Positions 16,045 to 25,568 of a stretch of DNA of 47,162 nt are shown one piece after another. The stretch is from positions 1 through 47,162 of the forward strand of contig JAIOWT010000001.1 of the NCBI GenBank assembly GCA_021742025.1, in the 5' to 3' direction. Each line of letters begins with the position of its first letter. The stretch's first letter is position 1. The notes beneath the pieces were generated by a model. The model was given only the letters and a program-made list of their open reading frames with translations, made no database searches and was not told the DNA's origin. The DNA comes from Candidatus Nanopelagicales bacterium (GTDB lineage Bacteria > Actinomycetota > Actinomycetes > S36-B12 > UBA5976). The translations under genes were made by a program, and so were the position numbers.

Positions 16045-17450
16045 CCGCTGTCGTTGACAAGAAGTTAATGGCGAATGCTCGCCTAACAGCTTTGCTCGAT
16101 GAAGGCACTTTGCAATACGTTGCAAGCCAAGTTGATGGCATCGGTGCAGTTTCCGCGACCGGCAAAATCAATGGCCGAACCGTCGTTGCCTTTGCCAATG
16201 ATCCTTCATTTCAAGGTGGCGCACTTGGCGCAGCTGAAGGCGCAGTAATTGTTGACGCTTATGCAATAGCTATGAAGGAACAGTGCCCAATCGTTGGCAT
16301 CTGGCACTCTGGTGGTGCGCGTTTGCAAGAAGGTATCGGCGCACTAAAGCCATTCGGTGACATCTTTCGGGTAATGACCCAGGCCTCTGGCAAGATTCCC
16401 CAGGTCTCGGTTGTACTCGGCCCAGCCGCTGGTGGTGGCGCTTACGGTCCAGCCTTAACAGACATCGTCATCCTTGGTCCAGAAGGTCGAATCTTTGTTA
16501 CTGGTCCTGACGTTGTTCGCTCAGTAACCGGTGAAGACGTAGACATGTTGCGCTTAGGTGGCCCCGAGCCGCACGGCCGACGCAGTGGTGTGGTTCACGT
16601 GGTCAGCGAAACCGAAGAACAAGCGATGGCTGATACTCGAAACATCACTGACTTGCTCGGCAATCAAGGTCTGCTTGATACCTCAAAGATCACAGACGTA
16701 GACATGGGCGCGCTTTTACCAGAGCAAAACAATCGGGCTTATGACGCGCATCCAATTGTTGAGTCTGTAATCGATGCTGGAACTGGCGTAGAACTTCATC
16801 CTCGCTGGGCACCGAACATCATTACAACTCTTGGCCGTTTTGGCGGTCGCACAGTTGGCATCGTTGCAAACAACCCACTTCGCCTTGGTGGCTGTTTGGA
16901 TGCAACTTCGGCCGAAAAAAGTGCCCGCTTCGTTCGGATGTGTGATGCCCTCGGGATTCCAATGATCGTCATGGTTGACGTACCTGGTTACTTACCTGGT
17001 GTTGGCCAAGAATGGGATGGCGTAGTTCGTCGTGGCGCAAAGCTACTTCATGCATTTGCCGAATGCGTAGTACCTCGAATTACTTGCGTAACTCGCAAGT
17101 CGTACGGCGGCGCATACATCGCAATGAATTCCAAGGCACTTGGCGCTACTCGCGTTATGGCTTGGGAAGGCGCAGAGGTTGCCGTTATGGGTCCTCTTGC
17201 TGCGATTCGCATCTTGCATCGTAGGCGCCTGGCTGAAGTTCCACCAGACCAAAAAGATGCTGTTGAAGCCGAACTAGCTGAAGAGCACAAGATCACAGCT
17301 GGTGGATTACCTAAGTGCATTGAGCTCGGTGCAGTCGATGAAATTGTTGATCCAACAAAAACTCGAACTGCAATTGCTGCTGCGTTAAAGGCTGCCGCTA
17401 ACGCAGATGGTTCGTTCCCGCGTGGTCATCACGGAAACATTCCGCTGTAA
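16041..17450 (+). CDS. accD: Acyl-CoA carboxylase carboxyltransferase (beta) subunit, AccD6-like
   Basis: 469 residues with both carboxyltransferase halves. It transfers carboxyl from carboxybiotin to acetyl- or acyl-CoA, making malonyl-CoA for FabD. Typical stretches are GGARLQEGIGALKPFG (about 90), GPAAGGGAYGPALTD (about 131), VDVPGYLPGVGQEWDGVVR and RKSYGGAYIAMNSKALGA in the C-terminal half. It is the last gene of the fab operon, as accD6 is in mycobacteria. The biotinylated alpha subunit is not in this window. The stop abuts the convergent DUF3145 gene with no spacer. Confidence 0.93.
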   Translation: MTAVVDKKLMANARLTALLDEGTLQYVASQVDGIGAVSATGKINGRTVVAFANDPSFQGGALGAAEGAVIVDAYAIAMKEQCPIVGIWHSGGARLQEGIGALKPFGDIFRVMTQASGKIPQVSVVLGPAAGGGAYGPALTDIVILGPEGRIFVTGPDVVRSVTGEDVDMLRLGGPEPHGRRSGVVHVVSETEEQAMADTRNITDLLGNQGLLDTSKITDVDMGALLPEQNNRAYDAHPIVESVIDAGTGVELHPRWAPNIITTLGRFGGRTVGIVANNPLRLGGCLDATSAEKSARFVRMCDALGIPMIVMVDVPGYLPGVGQEWDGVVRRGAKLLHAFAECVVPRITCVTRKSYGGAYIAMNSKALGATRVMAWEGAEVAVMGPLAAIRILHRRRLAEVPPDQKDAVEAELAEEHKITAGGLPKCIELGAVDEIVDPTKTRTAIAAALKAAANADGSFPRGHHGNIPL

Positions 17451-17957
17451 CTAACTAACTTGATGCAGCCATCGAACCGGGGCGCCTTCACCGGCGTACC
17501 TAAACGGTTCAAGTTCGCGATCCCACGGACCACCTAACACTTCGTCAACTGCTTCAACTAGAGAGTTGCCCGACGCGGTTGCATTAACTATCGCGGTTCG
17601 AAGTTTTTCATCTGAGATAAAGCTTTCGCCAAACACTCCCATTGGGCTACGCCAAATTCCAAGTGATGGCGTGGATACAAACCGTTGACCATCAAAGCCA
17701 GTACTTGGCTCTTCCGTGATTTCAAAACGTAGATTAGGAAAACTGCGCAGTGCAGATGCCATTTTTGCGGACAAATCTGCCGAGCCGATCCAGGACATTT
17801 CACTTCGAACTGTGCCAGGTGCAACGGGCTGTTCAACCCAATCAAGACTTACAGGTGTGCCTAGTAGGCCACCCAGCGCCCATTCAATATGAGCAGTTAG
17901 TGCCCGTGGTGTGCTGTGAACAAACACAACACCACGCGTGTTCGACGAATACGCCAT
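17451..17957 (-). CDS. DUF3145 family protein
   Basis: 168 residues from the ATG of MAYSSNTRGVVFVHSTPRAL, chosen because GGGAGGT lies at proper spacing; the frame extends 14 codons further upstream. This is an actinobacterial family of unknown function, usually found beside the fatty-acid locus. Visible are the conserved start VVFVHSTPRALTAHIEWALG and the C-terminal LGGPWDRELEPFRYAGEG. It converges on accD with stop codons directly adjacent. Confidence 0.85.
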   Translation of the reverse strand: MAYSSNTRGVVFVHSTPRALTAHIEWALGGLLGTPVSLDWVEQPVAPGTVRSEMSWIGSADLSAKMASALRSFPNLRFEITEEPSTGFDGQRFVSTPSLGIWRSPMGVFGESFISDEKLRTAIVNATASGNSLVEAVDEVLGGPWDRELEPFRYAGEGAPVRWLHQVS

Positions 17958-18137
17958 TTTCTTACCTCCCAGCCAGCTACAAACTGCCTTCCCCGACATG
18001 TTGTATTTCGCCTAGGAGTACTTAAGAAGAGAATAACCCCAGGAGTCACAGAATTACCACCAGACCCAGCAAAATAGTTCAAATTCCCCAAGGAAGCCTG
18101 ATCTAAGGCCTTTTCAGGACTCGGGCAGAATGGAGGC

Positions 18138-18833
18138 ATGACCGCGCTTCGGATCAGCCAAGTTTCCAGCATCGATGAAATGGAAGCTGTCAGTGCATTC
18201 TTTTGCAAAGTGTGGGCTGGCGGACCTGAGGTAGTGCCATTCGATTTAGGGATAGCCGTGCTTCATGTGGGTGCATATTGCAGCGCAGCATATGACGGTG
18301 ATGAAATGGTCGCTGCTTCTTTTGGATTCCGTGGTGTTTTCAACGATAAAGACATCCTGCATTCTCACGTCACCGGCTCATTTCAGGCCGGCGCTGGATA
18401 CGAACTAAAGAAACATCAATTTGATTGGGCTAAACAACAAGGCCTAACTGGAATTACTTGGTCGTTTGATCCCCTAGTTCGCCGAAATTGCGTTTTCAAC
18501 TTCGACAAACTCGGTGCAACAGCTGTTGAGTACCTACCAAACTTTTACGGAACAATGACTGATGAGATTAATGCTGGGGATGACTCAGATCGATTATTCG
18601 TTTATTGGGATCTCAAAAACACTCAAGGAGATTCCAATATCTCACCTGGTGCAATTGCAGTTGAGATCCCAGAAGACATTGAAACGTTAAGGCGAACTGA
18701 CCTTGCCAGCGCTAAGCAATGGCGAGCAAAAACTCGGGAAGCCTTGGAGCCGCTGATGTCACAAGGTTGGACAATTAAGGCAATGCAAGATCGCACACAC
18801 CTATTAGTAGAGCCACCAGAGGGATTGAAATGA
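18138..18833 (+). CDS. GNAT-like acyltransferase (COG3375 type)
   Basis: 231 residues. It resembles the predicted GNAT-superfamily group often encoded next to N-acylamino-acid racemases: the mid-region SHVTGSFQAGAGYELKKHQ and the SFDPLVRRNCVFNFDKLGA stretch are characteristic. It probably transfers an acyl (perhaps succinyl) group from CoA to an amino acid; this is inferred from family and context. ATGGAGGC precedes the start. The stop overlaps the next gene's start (ATGA), so the two products are coupled. Confidence 0.75.
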   Translation: MTALRISQVSSIDEMEAVSAFFCKVWAGGPEVVPFDLGIAVLHVGAYCSAAYDGDEMVAASFGFRGVFNDKDILHSHVTGSFQAGAGYELKKHQFDWAKQQGLTGITWSFDPLVRRNCVFNFDKLGATAVEYLPNFYGTMTDEINAGDDSDRLFVYWDLKNTQGDSNISPGAIAVEIPEDIETLRRTDLASAKQWRAKTREALEPLMSQGWTIKAMQDRTHLLVEPPEGLK

Positions 18834-19936
18834 AACTAGAAGCAGTAGAACTAATCCGCCTTGATGTTCCTTTGAAGTCCCCATTTCGCACCTCTGAAGG
18901 CTCCGTCAGTGTCCATGAAGTTGTTTGGGTGCATGCAATAACCGATGTGGGCGAAGGTTGGGCGGAATGCGCGGCTAATGCACTGCCTGACTATTCGAGT
19001 GAGTACCACACAGCGGCAGCCGGAGTACTGCGCGATTTCTTTATTCCCGAGGCGATGAAACTTGGTAATCAGCTAACCGCAGAAGCATTAGCTCCAGCCT
19101 TACATTGGGCTAAAGGTCATCGCATGGCCAAAGCCGCATTAGAAACTGCCGTGCTAGATGCGCAGTTGCGCGCAAGTGGAACCTCGTTTGCAACCTACCT
19201 TGGCGCTACCAAAACTAAAGTCCCAGCTGGTGTCTCGGTTGGCATCATGGATACCTTGCCCGAGTTAATGAAAACCGTTGAAGGTTACCTGGCGGATGGT
19301 TACTTGCGAATCAAGCTAAAGATCGAACCTGGCTGGGATTACGAACCAGTTAAGTTAGTGCGAGAAACTTTCGGTCCTGACCTGCTACTTCAAGTTGATG
19401 CAAACACTGCGTACACGCGCGATGACTTTGAGCTTCTCAAGCGCCTAGATGAATTCAATCTCTTACTAATTGAACAGCCAATTGAGGAAGAAGACATTCT
19501 GGGTCACGCTCGATTGGCTGAATGCATTCAGACTCCAGTTTGCCTAGATGAATCAATTGTTTCAGCTGGCGTTGCTCGGGACGCAATTGAAATCGGAGCT
19601 ACCTCGATTATCAACATCAAGCCCGCGCGCGTAGGTGGGTACATCGAAGCAGTCAAGATTCACAATGTTGCTCAGGCTGCTGGAATTCCAGTTTGGTGTG
19701 GCGGCATGTTGGAAACCGGTATTGGAAGGGCTGCAAACTTGGCACTAGCCGCACTGCCTAACTTCACATTGCCCGGTGATACTTCTGCATCTGCGCGCTA
19801 CTTTGAAACCGACACAACAGAACCTTTTGTTTTGATCGATGGCCACATTAACGTGCCAACGGGACCTGGAATTGGTGTTGATCCAATTCGCGAAGTTGTG
19901 GACAGATTCACTGTGTCCACTGAGTGGGTTAAGTAG
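18830..19936 (+). CDS. Enolase-superfamily N-acylamino-acid racemase / o-succinylbenzoate synthase-like protein
   Basis: 368 residues of the muconate-lactonising subgroup. The KxK base is Lys162/Lys164 (LRIKLKIEPG), metal ligands are Asp190 (QVDAN), Glu215 (IEQP) and Asp240 (CLDES), and Lys264 (NIKPARVGG) is the opposite base. MenC and NSAR share this sequence family, so sequence alone cannot tell them apart. Pairing with the acyltransferase and no menaquinone gene nearby favour N-succinyl or N-acyl amino-acid racemisation, for D-amino-acid use. Its stop directly abuts that of the convergent gene. Confidence 0.85.
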   Translation: MKLEAVELIRLDVPLKSPFRTSEGSVSVHEVVWVHAITDVGEGWAECAANALPDYSSEYHTAAAGVLRDFFIPEAMKLGNQLTAEALAPALHWAKGHRMAKAALETAVLDAQLRASGTSFATYLGATKTKVPAGVSVGIMDTLPELMKTVEGYLADGYLRIKLKIEPGWDYEPVKLVRETFGPDLLLQVDANTAYTRDDFELLKRLDEFNLLLIEQPIEEEDILGHARLAECIQTPVCLDESIVSAGVARDAIEIGATSIINIKPARVGGYIEAVKIHNVAQAAGIPVWCGGMLETGIGRAANLALAALPNFTLPGDTSASARYFETDTTEPFVLIDGHINVPTGPGIGVDPIREVVDRFTVSTEWVK

Positions 19937-20407
19937 CTACTTTTTGTTTCTTGGCTTTAAGCCAGGAACTATTGCTGGAACTTTAGTCAAGTATTCGGCG
20001 TAGCCTTTGTATTTTGCCAAGAGCAAAACTTCTTCCCAGCGCATCTTGTAAGTCAAGAGAATTACTAGGGTTGCCCAAGGAACAAATTGCGCCAAGACTC
20101 CACTAGATACGACAAGTCCAAATGTGATTATCAAAAGTCCTAGATAAATCGGGTGACGAACCACGCTGTAGATTCCCGTGGTTACTAAAACCCCATCTTG
20201 ATTCGGAACCGGGTTAGCGTTTAGGGACTTGCCTAGTCCTCTGAATCCTGCAAAAAGTAAAACCAGGCCAATTGCAATAAATACAGTGCCGAGAATATTT
20301 AGCCGAGAGTCAACCGTCGTGCTGTCGGGATACACAGCCAAAATGATGATTAAGCCGAACTGAAGAAAAACTAACAATCGACCTTTTTGCAAATCATCCA
20401 TACTCAA
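19937..20407 (-). CDS. Integral membrane methyltransferase-like protein (ICMT/NnrU-like fold)
   Basis: 156 residues, about four membrane segments (about 10-25, 37-55, 85-105, 108-122). The C-terminal GIYSVVRHPIYLGLL and KYKGYAEYLTKVPAIVPG segments match the isoprenylcysteine carboxyl methyltransferase/phospholipid methyltransferase family, which uses SAM at the membrane. The acceptor is unknown. The frame starts at TTG with AAAGGG at good spacing; an ATG two codons later is an alternative. Confidence 0.75.
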   Translation of the reverse strand: MSMDDLQKGRLLVFLQFGLIIILAVYPDSTTVDSRLNILGTVFIAIGLVLLFAGFRGLGKSLNANPVPNQDGVLVTTGIYSVVRHPIYLGLLIITFGLVVSSGVLAQFVPWATLVILLTYKMRWEEVLLLAKYKGYAEYLTKVPAIVPGLKPRNKK

Positions 20408-20443
20408 ATTCTACCCTTTGATAAATCGCGCTAACCTCTATGT

Positions 20444-20992
20444 GTGATCAAAAAGCTATCGGCCAGCCTCGCAACGGTTCTGCTGGTTACCGGCTGTGGC
20501 GTTGATATTCCGCAAGGGTATCGACCTTCACAAAGCACTGTGCCTAATGCTTCGATTACTGAAATCTCCGTTGACCAAAGAACTGAGCCAATTGAAATTT
20601 CTGGTCCAGGATTAAGTGGTGGCAAGATCACCACAGAAGACATGTCAGGAATCGTTGTTGTGAATGCTTGGGCATCTTGGTGTCCCCCATGTCGTGAGGA
20701 ATGGCCGATCTTTGCAGAGATTCAAAGTGAGTTTCCCGATATAAACATCTTGGGATTAAATGAAGCAGACGATAAAGCCGCAGCCTTGGAATTCTTGAAT
20801 TCGCAAGAAGGTAGTTGGCCTCACATCAGTGATCCAAATCAAGCAATTGCCGCACAAGCCGATGTGATTCAAGGCAGCTACCTGCCAGGCACGATCGTTC
20901 TCGATAAACAGCGTCGGGTAGCCGCAAAATTCATCGGCCCTGTGAACAAATCTGATTTAAAACGAATCATTCAGGAACTACTGGCCGAATAG
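20444..20992 (+). CDS. Thioredoxin-like (TlpA/ResA) lipoprotein
   Basis: 182 residues. The N-terminal signal peptide ends in lipobox LLVTGC, so Cys18 would be lipidated and the protein anchored outside the membrane. The thioredoxin domain carries WASWCPPC (Cys80 and Cys83) and a cis-Pro region near SYLPGTIVLD. It should reduce or exchange disulfides of extracytoplasmic proteins, as ResA/TlpA do, for instance in cytochrome maturation. The start codon is GTG. Confidence 0.9.
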   Translation: MIKKLSASLATVLLVTGCGVDIPQGYRPSQSTVPNASITEISVDQRTEPIEISGPGLSGGKITTEDMSGIVVVNAWASWCPPCREEWPIFAEIQSEFPDINILGLNEADDKAAALEFLNSQEGSWPHISDPNQAIAAQADVIQGSYLPGTIVLDKQRRVAAKFIGPVNKSDLKRIIQELLAE

Positions 20993-21034
20993 GGCTTACA
21001 ACATTTCTTCCCAAAGAAGTGGTTGAATAGAGAT

Positions 21035-21214
21035 ATGGCTAATTCACCTAAAGAAGAAGATCCAAACAAGGCCGCTTTCTTGGCTGCTCTGGAAAAGAAG
21101 AAGTCACAAGGCGCCAAAGGAAACAGCGCCGGCACTACTGCCGAAAACGCTAAAGCTAAGTCCTCAGGACCAACGGCCCGCCGCATAGAACGTCGCCGAA
21201 GCGGCAGTTCTTAA
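21035..21214 (+). CDS. Small basic actinobacterial protein, DUF5302 type
   Basis: 59 residues from ATG; a TTG four codons upstream is possible. It is highly charged and low in complexity, with a central KAAFLAALEKKK helix and an Arg-rich tail (ARRIERRRSG). The pattern of short acidic start, LERKK-like helix, G/A/S spacer and basic end fits DUF5302, a family without known function. It overlaps the convergent dehydrogenase gene by 4 bases at their stop codons. Confidence 0.65.
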   Translation: MANSPKEEDPNKAAFLAALEKKKSQGAKGNSAGTTAENAKAKSSGPTARRIERRRSGSS

Positions 21215-23631
21215 ACTCGAATTCGAGAACCTGTCGGATCAAAGATTGCATCTGGCATAACTACTGCGCTGACTTTTCGGCCACCACATGCAATTGAAAC
21301 GGTTTCGCCTTCTTTGGTTTCGATCGGTAACCAGGCAAGCGCAATTGGCGCGCCAACAGACCAGCCAAACTCAGCGCTAGTTATGTACCCAACGTTTTTA
21401 TCGCCAATAAACACAGGCTGACTCGCGGTTGGGACTAGATCAACTTCCGAAAGCTGCAGAGTTCGCAGTCTTCGTGTTGCTGGTTTAGCGGATGCGTTTA
21501 GGCCAATGTGTTCACCATCTGCGCGCACTGCAAACTCAAGGCCGGCGCTCGTTGGGGTGTCTTCCCGACTCATGTCACTACCCCAGGCTCGGTAGCCCTT
21601 TTCCAGGCGCAAACTAGTCAGTGCGCTTCGCCCAGCTGGTATTGCGCCTAATTTGCTTGCCTGTTCCATGACGGAGTTCCAAAGTTTCTTTCCACCTGAA
21701 ACATCGCAAGCTAGTTCCCAACCAAGTTCGCCAACGTAAGAAACTCGAACTGCAGTTACATCAACTCCAGCAACGGAAGTTTCTTTGGCCGAAAAATACT
21801 TAAAGGTTTCGTTAGTTAAATCGGTATCTGTGATTGGCGACAGGATGTCTCGGGCCGCAGGTCCCCACACAGCTACACATGTCGTGCCATTGGTGATGTC
21901 TGCAATCTGCACATCGAATCCACCCGAGATTGATTTCAGCCAAACTTCGTCTCTCGGGCTATTGCCGCCGACTAAGAAACGATCTTCAGCCAATTGACTG
22001 ATAGTTACATCCGAAACTATGCCGCCATTGTGATCCAAAAGCATTGTGTAGGTTACTGACCCAACCCCCCGCGCAACATTGCGGGCAGCTGAGCGATTCA
22101 AGAATGAACCAGCATCAGGGCCAGTAACAGTGATTCGACGCAGCGAAGTCATGTCAAAGATCCCAGCAACTTCCCGAGTGCGTAGATGTTCAGCGCCAGC
22201 TATTGGTGACCAGAATTTGCTAGACCAATCATCTCGCACCGGAACGCTCATTCCAGCTAGTAACCCTGAGTTAGATTCATACCAACGCGGGCGCTCCCAT
22301 GCGGAAGTATCAAAGAAAGCCGCACCTAATTTTTCTTGCTCGTCATAAAACGGAGACATCCGGACACCACGCGGGCTCGTTGATGGCTCGGCTGGGTGGT
22401 GAATTGCATAAGTATCGATGTAGGCGTTGTCGCAGCGTTGTGCGAAATCTGCTGGGACTAATTCCGCATCATCAAAGCGAGTTAAATCTGCTGGGGCAAA
22501 ATCGATGTCAGGTGCGATGCCACAAATTGCTTGCGCCAACGAGCGAGCGGCACCTATTGAATGTGTGGCCCAGAGACATTCCAGAACCCAGAGTCCATCA
22601 ACACTTGGAGCAGGTCCCATGAGCGGTAAGCCATCGGATGAATATGGGAAGACTCCGTTGTAAGCCTGCTCATACTTCAAGCCAGATAGAACTGGCATAA
22701 CTTCTAAAGTTTCAACCCAGGCTTGATCCCAATCAACTTGGGTGAATGGCAACTTAGATGGATCCTCTAATGTCGCAGCATTATTGACCATGGTGGAATC
22801 ACTAACTGGTAGCGCGCGATGGTTGAACGAACCAATACCTGCTTTATCGCCTTCGTCGCGAACATAAGTGCCAGCCTCGTAAATTCGCACAAACGGAACG
22901 CTGGCGTCTCCGTTCCGACCTTTTGCTAACACAGAAACTGGCTCGGTAACTGCGTACTGATGCTCCATCGAAACTAACGGCAAAGTCACACCAACCGTGG
23001 AGGCGATAGAACTACCCCATCCACCGGCAGCAATTACAACTAAGTCAGCCAGGATCACACCTGTGGCAGTTCTTACGCCAGTAACTTTGGATCCCACAGT
23101 TTCAATTCCGGTTACCGTGGTGTTGCCAATAAACGTTGCGCCATTTGATTGCGCTCGTTCACCTTGAGCTTGCGCTCCCCTAAGTGCTTTGCCGATACCT
23201 TCACCGGTGGTGTGAAAGCCACCAATGAAAGTATTGGGATCCAACAATGGATTTAAGTTTGCACATTCTTCTGGTGACAACATCTCGGCACTAAATCCCC
23301 AAGAAGCAGCAAATTCAGTTCGACGAACTAGATAATTGAGTCGCTCTTGAGTTAAAGCAACCTCAATTGAACCAACTGGATAAAAACACGGCTGGCCAGC
23401 AACGTCCATGGACAATAATTTGGTAATTGTGTAATCGGCGAACCGATGCATCATTTTTGAAGTGCTGGTGCGAGTGACTAAGCCTGGTGCATGCGAGGTA
23501 GCGCCACCGGTTTTCCAGATTGGACCTTGATCAACAACGGTGACATCGCGCTGCCCAAGTTGCGTTAATTCATCAGCCAAGCCAGTACCAGCAATACCAG
23601 CGCCAACAATAACAATCTTTAGATTTGCCAA
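21211..23631 (-). CDS. Second FAD-dependent dimethylglycine/sarcosine dehydrogenase-like protein with GcvT domain
   Basis: 806 residues. The N-terminal FAD-binding motif is IVIVGAGIAGTGLADEL (about 6-22). A TSHAPGLV segment puts His47 at the place of the covalent-flavin histidine. The aminomethyltransferase domain follows from about residue 440 (GIFDMTSLRRITVTGPDA, then YVGELGWELACDV). It has the same architecture as the protein at 316-2787 but is clearly divergent, so the two probably use different methylated amines or betaine-derived substrates. ATG start; a divergent promoter region is shared with the membrane protein gene at 23749. Confidence 0.85.
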   Translation of the reverse strand: MANLKIVIVGAGIAGTGLADELTQLGQRDVTVVDQGPIWKTGGATSHAPGLVTRTSTSKMMHRFADYTITKLLSMDVAGQPCFYPVGSIEVALTQERLNYLVRRTEFAASWGFSAEMLSPEECANLNPLLDPNTFIGGFHTTGEGIGKALRGAQAQGERAQSNGATFIGNTTVTGIETVGSKVTGVRTATGVILADLVVIAAGGWGSSIASTVGVTLPLVSMEHQYAVTEPVSVLAKGRNGDASVPFVRIYEAGTYVRDEGDKAGIGSFNHRALPVSDSTMVNNAATLEDPSKLPFTQVDWDQAWVETLEVMPVLSGLKYEQAYNGVFPYSSDGLPLMGPAPSVDGLWVLECLWATHSIGAARSLAQAICGIAPDIDFAPADLTRFDDAELVPADFAQRCDNAYIDTYAIHHPAEPSTSPRGVRMSPFYDEQEKLGAAFFDTSAWERPRWYESNSGLLAGMSVPVRDDWSSKFWSPIAGAEHLRTREVAGIFDMTSLRRITVTGPDAGSFLNRSAARNVARGVGSVTYTMLLDHNGGIVSDVTISQLAEDRFLVGGNSPRDEVWLKSISGGFDVQIADITNGTTCVAVWGPAARDILSPITDTDLTNETFKYFSAKETSVAGVDVTAVRVSYVGELGWELACDVSGGKKLWNSVMEQASKLGAIPAGRSALTSLRLEKGYRAWGSDMSREDTPTSAGLEFAVRADGEHIGLNASAKPATRRLRTLQLSEVDLVPTASQPVFIGDKNVGYITSAEFGWSVGAPIALAWLPIETKEGETVSIACGGRKVSAVVMPDAIFDPTGSRIRV

Positions 23632-23748
23632 CTAAGTCTCCGGGGTTTCAGGCGTTTAGAGAATGCTACCCAATATCGCTATCTGCTACCTTTTAAGAGG
23701 CCAAATCGAAGATTTCGGATTGGCTTTGTTGTTCTCTACGGAGGAAGA

Positions 23749-24165
23749 ATGACTTCAACAACCGCTGCAAAGCGTCCAGCTATGGTGACTTTCATAGCCG
23801 CATTGATCTGGGTTATCGCAATCTTTAACGTTGGATTCGGTGTTCTTATGGTCCTATCGCCTATCGGCGAAAACCCAACAGTTCTAGATGCTGCTGGTGG
23901 CCTTTCAATCGAAATATCAACTTTCTATTTGTTGCTTAACGGCCTGCTATCGATCGTACTTGGCCTTATATATGTAACGATCTCCAAAATGATCTTGATC
24001 GGTTCTCGATCAGCTCAGGTCGTTATTCAGGCACTTGCTGTAATCAACATCATCTTTGGTTTCATGCGCTTGCCATACGGCTGGGTACCAATCGCATTGA
24101 ATGTCATTGCATTGCTAGTTGTTAGCACTTCCAAAGCAAATGCTTGGTTCAAGACCGCCGAGTAA
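23749..24165 (+). CDS. Small integral membrane protein, four predicted segments
   Basis: 138 residues, not recognised by name. Four hydrophobic helices are visible (about 12-34, 55-78, 84-104, 106-124) with short loops and no conserved catalytic motif. ACGGAGGAAGA before the ATG is a strong ribosome-binding site. A good terminator follows, so it is probably a single-gene transcript. Confidence 0.75.
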   Translation: MTSTTAAKRPAMVTFIAALIWVIAIFNVGFGVLMVLSPIGENPTVLDAAGGLSIEISTFYLLLNGLLSIVLGLIYVTISKMILIGSRSAQVVIQALAVINIIFGFMRLPYGWVPIALNVIALLVVSTSKANAWFKTAE

Positions 24166-24178
24166 CTTTTCCAAGTAG

Positions 24179-24212
24179 ACAGCCCGCATCTTTATTGGTG
24201 CGGGCTGTTTTG
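24179..24212 (+). terminator. Intrinsic terminator
   Basis: ACAGCCCGCA (24179-24188) and TGCGGGCTGT (24199-24208) form a perfect 10-bp stem with a 10-base loop, followed by TTTTGCATTT. It ends the membrane protein transcript and separates it from the convergent ClC gene. Confidence 0.88.
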
Positions 24213-24215
24213 CAT

Positions 24216-25469
24216 TTAGTGACTAGAAAGTTCCACTGATCTCTTGCCAATAACTGCAACAGCGATCACAGTTGCGAGCAGCATTGGAATCCAAGTAGAT
24301 GATGGGAACAATACGAATCCAAGGAGCAAGGCCAGTGCCGGCCTGCGAATACCAACTGCGCTGGCTGCCACAAAGCCAGCAGCCACTAACCCAAGGGTTG
24401 CCGAGCTGTTAACAAGGTCTGCAACTATCAGCGCAGTTCCTGCGCCGATGAAAGCAAGAGGGAAAATCTGACCGCCATACCAACCACCAGCCAGACAAGC
24501 AATTAGTACGAGTGTCTTTAGCGCAACAACAACCAATAGGTTGCCGATACCAATTGGAGAATCAAGGATCTCTTGAATCTCGTGGTGTCCTGAGAACAGT
24601 ACTAATGGCGTAACTACCGCACTTGCTCCAAGAATCAATCCACTTAACAATCCAGCGGGAATTGCTCCGCCAGGGATTTTTGAAACCACCAACTGACGAA
24701 CATTTGGTGTGGCTCGAACAATCCCAAGTCCTAGAGATGCTGCCAGTAGCGCGATCAAGACAACCCAAATCAAATCGATACCAAATCCAACTTCCCCAGA
24801 GTTATCAGACGTGAATTGGTGTATTCCAATTTCTGGTAGCAATTTGGTAATTACAAACAGCGAAGAAATCGCTGCCAAGATTTCGGGGCCTCTGGCAACA
24901 ATCCTTTGACCGATGTTTCGATTCTTGGCCTTTTCTTCACTTTCGATTCCAGCAAGTACTAATGGCACACCGAACAACACTCCAAGGGAACCAGCTACTG
25001 AAAGTTCAACCACACGGGCTTGAGTAATGCGCAAAATGTGTGACAGCCGAGAACTTAACTGTGCGACTAGTGCAATCAGCGGCGCCTCAGGGCCTAATGG
25101 ACCACCGAATCCAAGTGAAACAACACCAAGACCAGCGCGACCAAAGATCAACCTGGCTGGTGGTGCTTGTTTGGTTTCAACTTCTTCCATATCAGCAATG
25201 GCTTCAGTCAAGTCATGCACTTCAGACCGGGATTTCTCGGCCAATTGATTCAGTAACCCAACTAACAAACCACCAACTACACAAATGCCAATCACTACCG
25301 ATGAATTGACTCGCTCTAACTCCGAGGTCCAGATGACTTCTTTCGCTGTCTTTACTGCGAACAGGAATCCAATCGATATGAGCCCAACACCAGCACCAAG
25401 CACCGCTGCGATCAGATAGACCTTCGGGTTGTCTACATCGACTGATTTACCCTGCGTTTGCTCGGACAT
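24216..25469 (-). CDS. ClC-family chloride channel/antiporter
   Basis: 417 residues with many membrane helices. ClC signature stretches are visible: GFGGPLGPEAPLIAL (about residues 119-133; the GxxGPE helix) and GGWYGGQIFPLAFIGAG (about 328-344). Family members move Cl- or fluoride, as channels or as H+-coupled exchangers. Whether this one exchanges or conducts cannot be decided. It is divergent from a K+ channel-like gene, so the pair may serve ion and osmotic balance. Confidence 0.88.
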   Translation of the reverse strand: MSEQTQGKSVDVDNPKVYLIAAVLGAGVGLISIGFLFAVKTAKEVIWTSELERVNSSVVIGICVVGGLLVGLLNQLAEKSRSEVHDLTEAIADMEEVETKQAPPARLIFGRAGLGVVSLGFGGPLGPEAPLIALVAQLSSRLSHILRITQARVVELSVAGSLGVLFGVPLVLAGIESEEKAKNRNIGQRIVARGPEILAAISSLFVITKLLPEIGIHQFTSDNSGEVGFGIDLIWVVLIALLAASLGLGIVRATPNVRQLVVSKIPGGAIPAGLLSGLILGASAVVTPLVLFSGHHEIQEILDSPIGIGNLLVVVALKTLVLIACLAGGWYGGQIFPLAFIGAGTALIVADLVNSSATLGLVAAGFVAASAVGIRRPALALLLGFVLFPSSTWIPMLLATVIAVAVIGKRSVELSSH

Positions 25470-25568
25470 ATTTGGAAAGCATAACGGACTAATCGGACCT
25501 GTCTTACAGGAAAACTCTCTGTTATGAGGATATTCTGAGAATCAATTGAGTTTAAGACTGGAGAGTAA

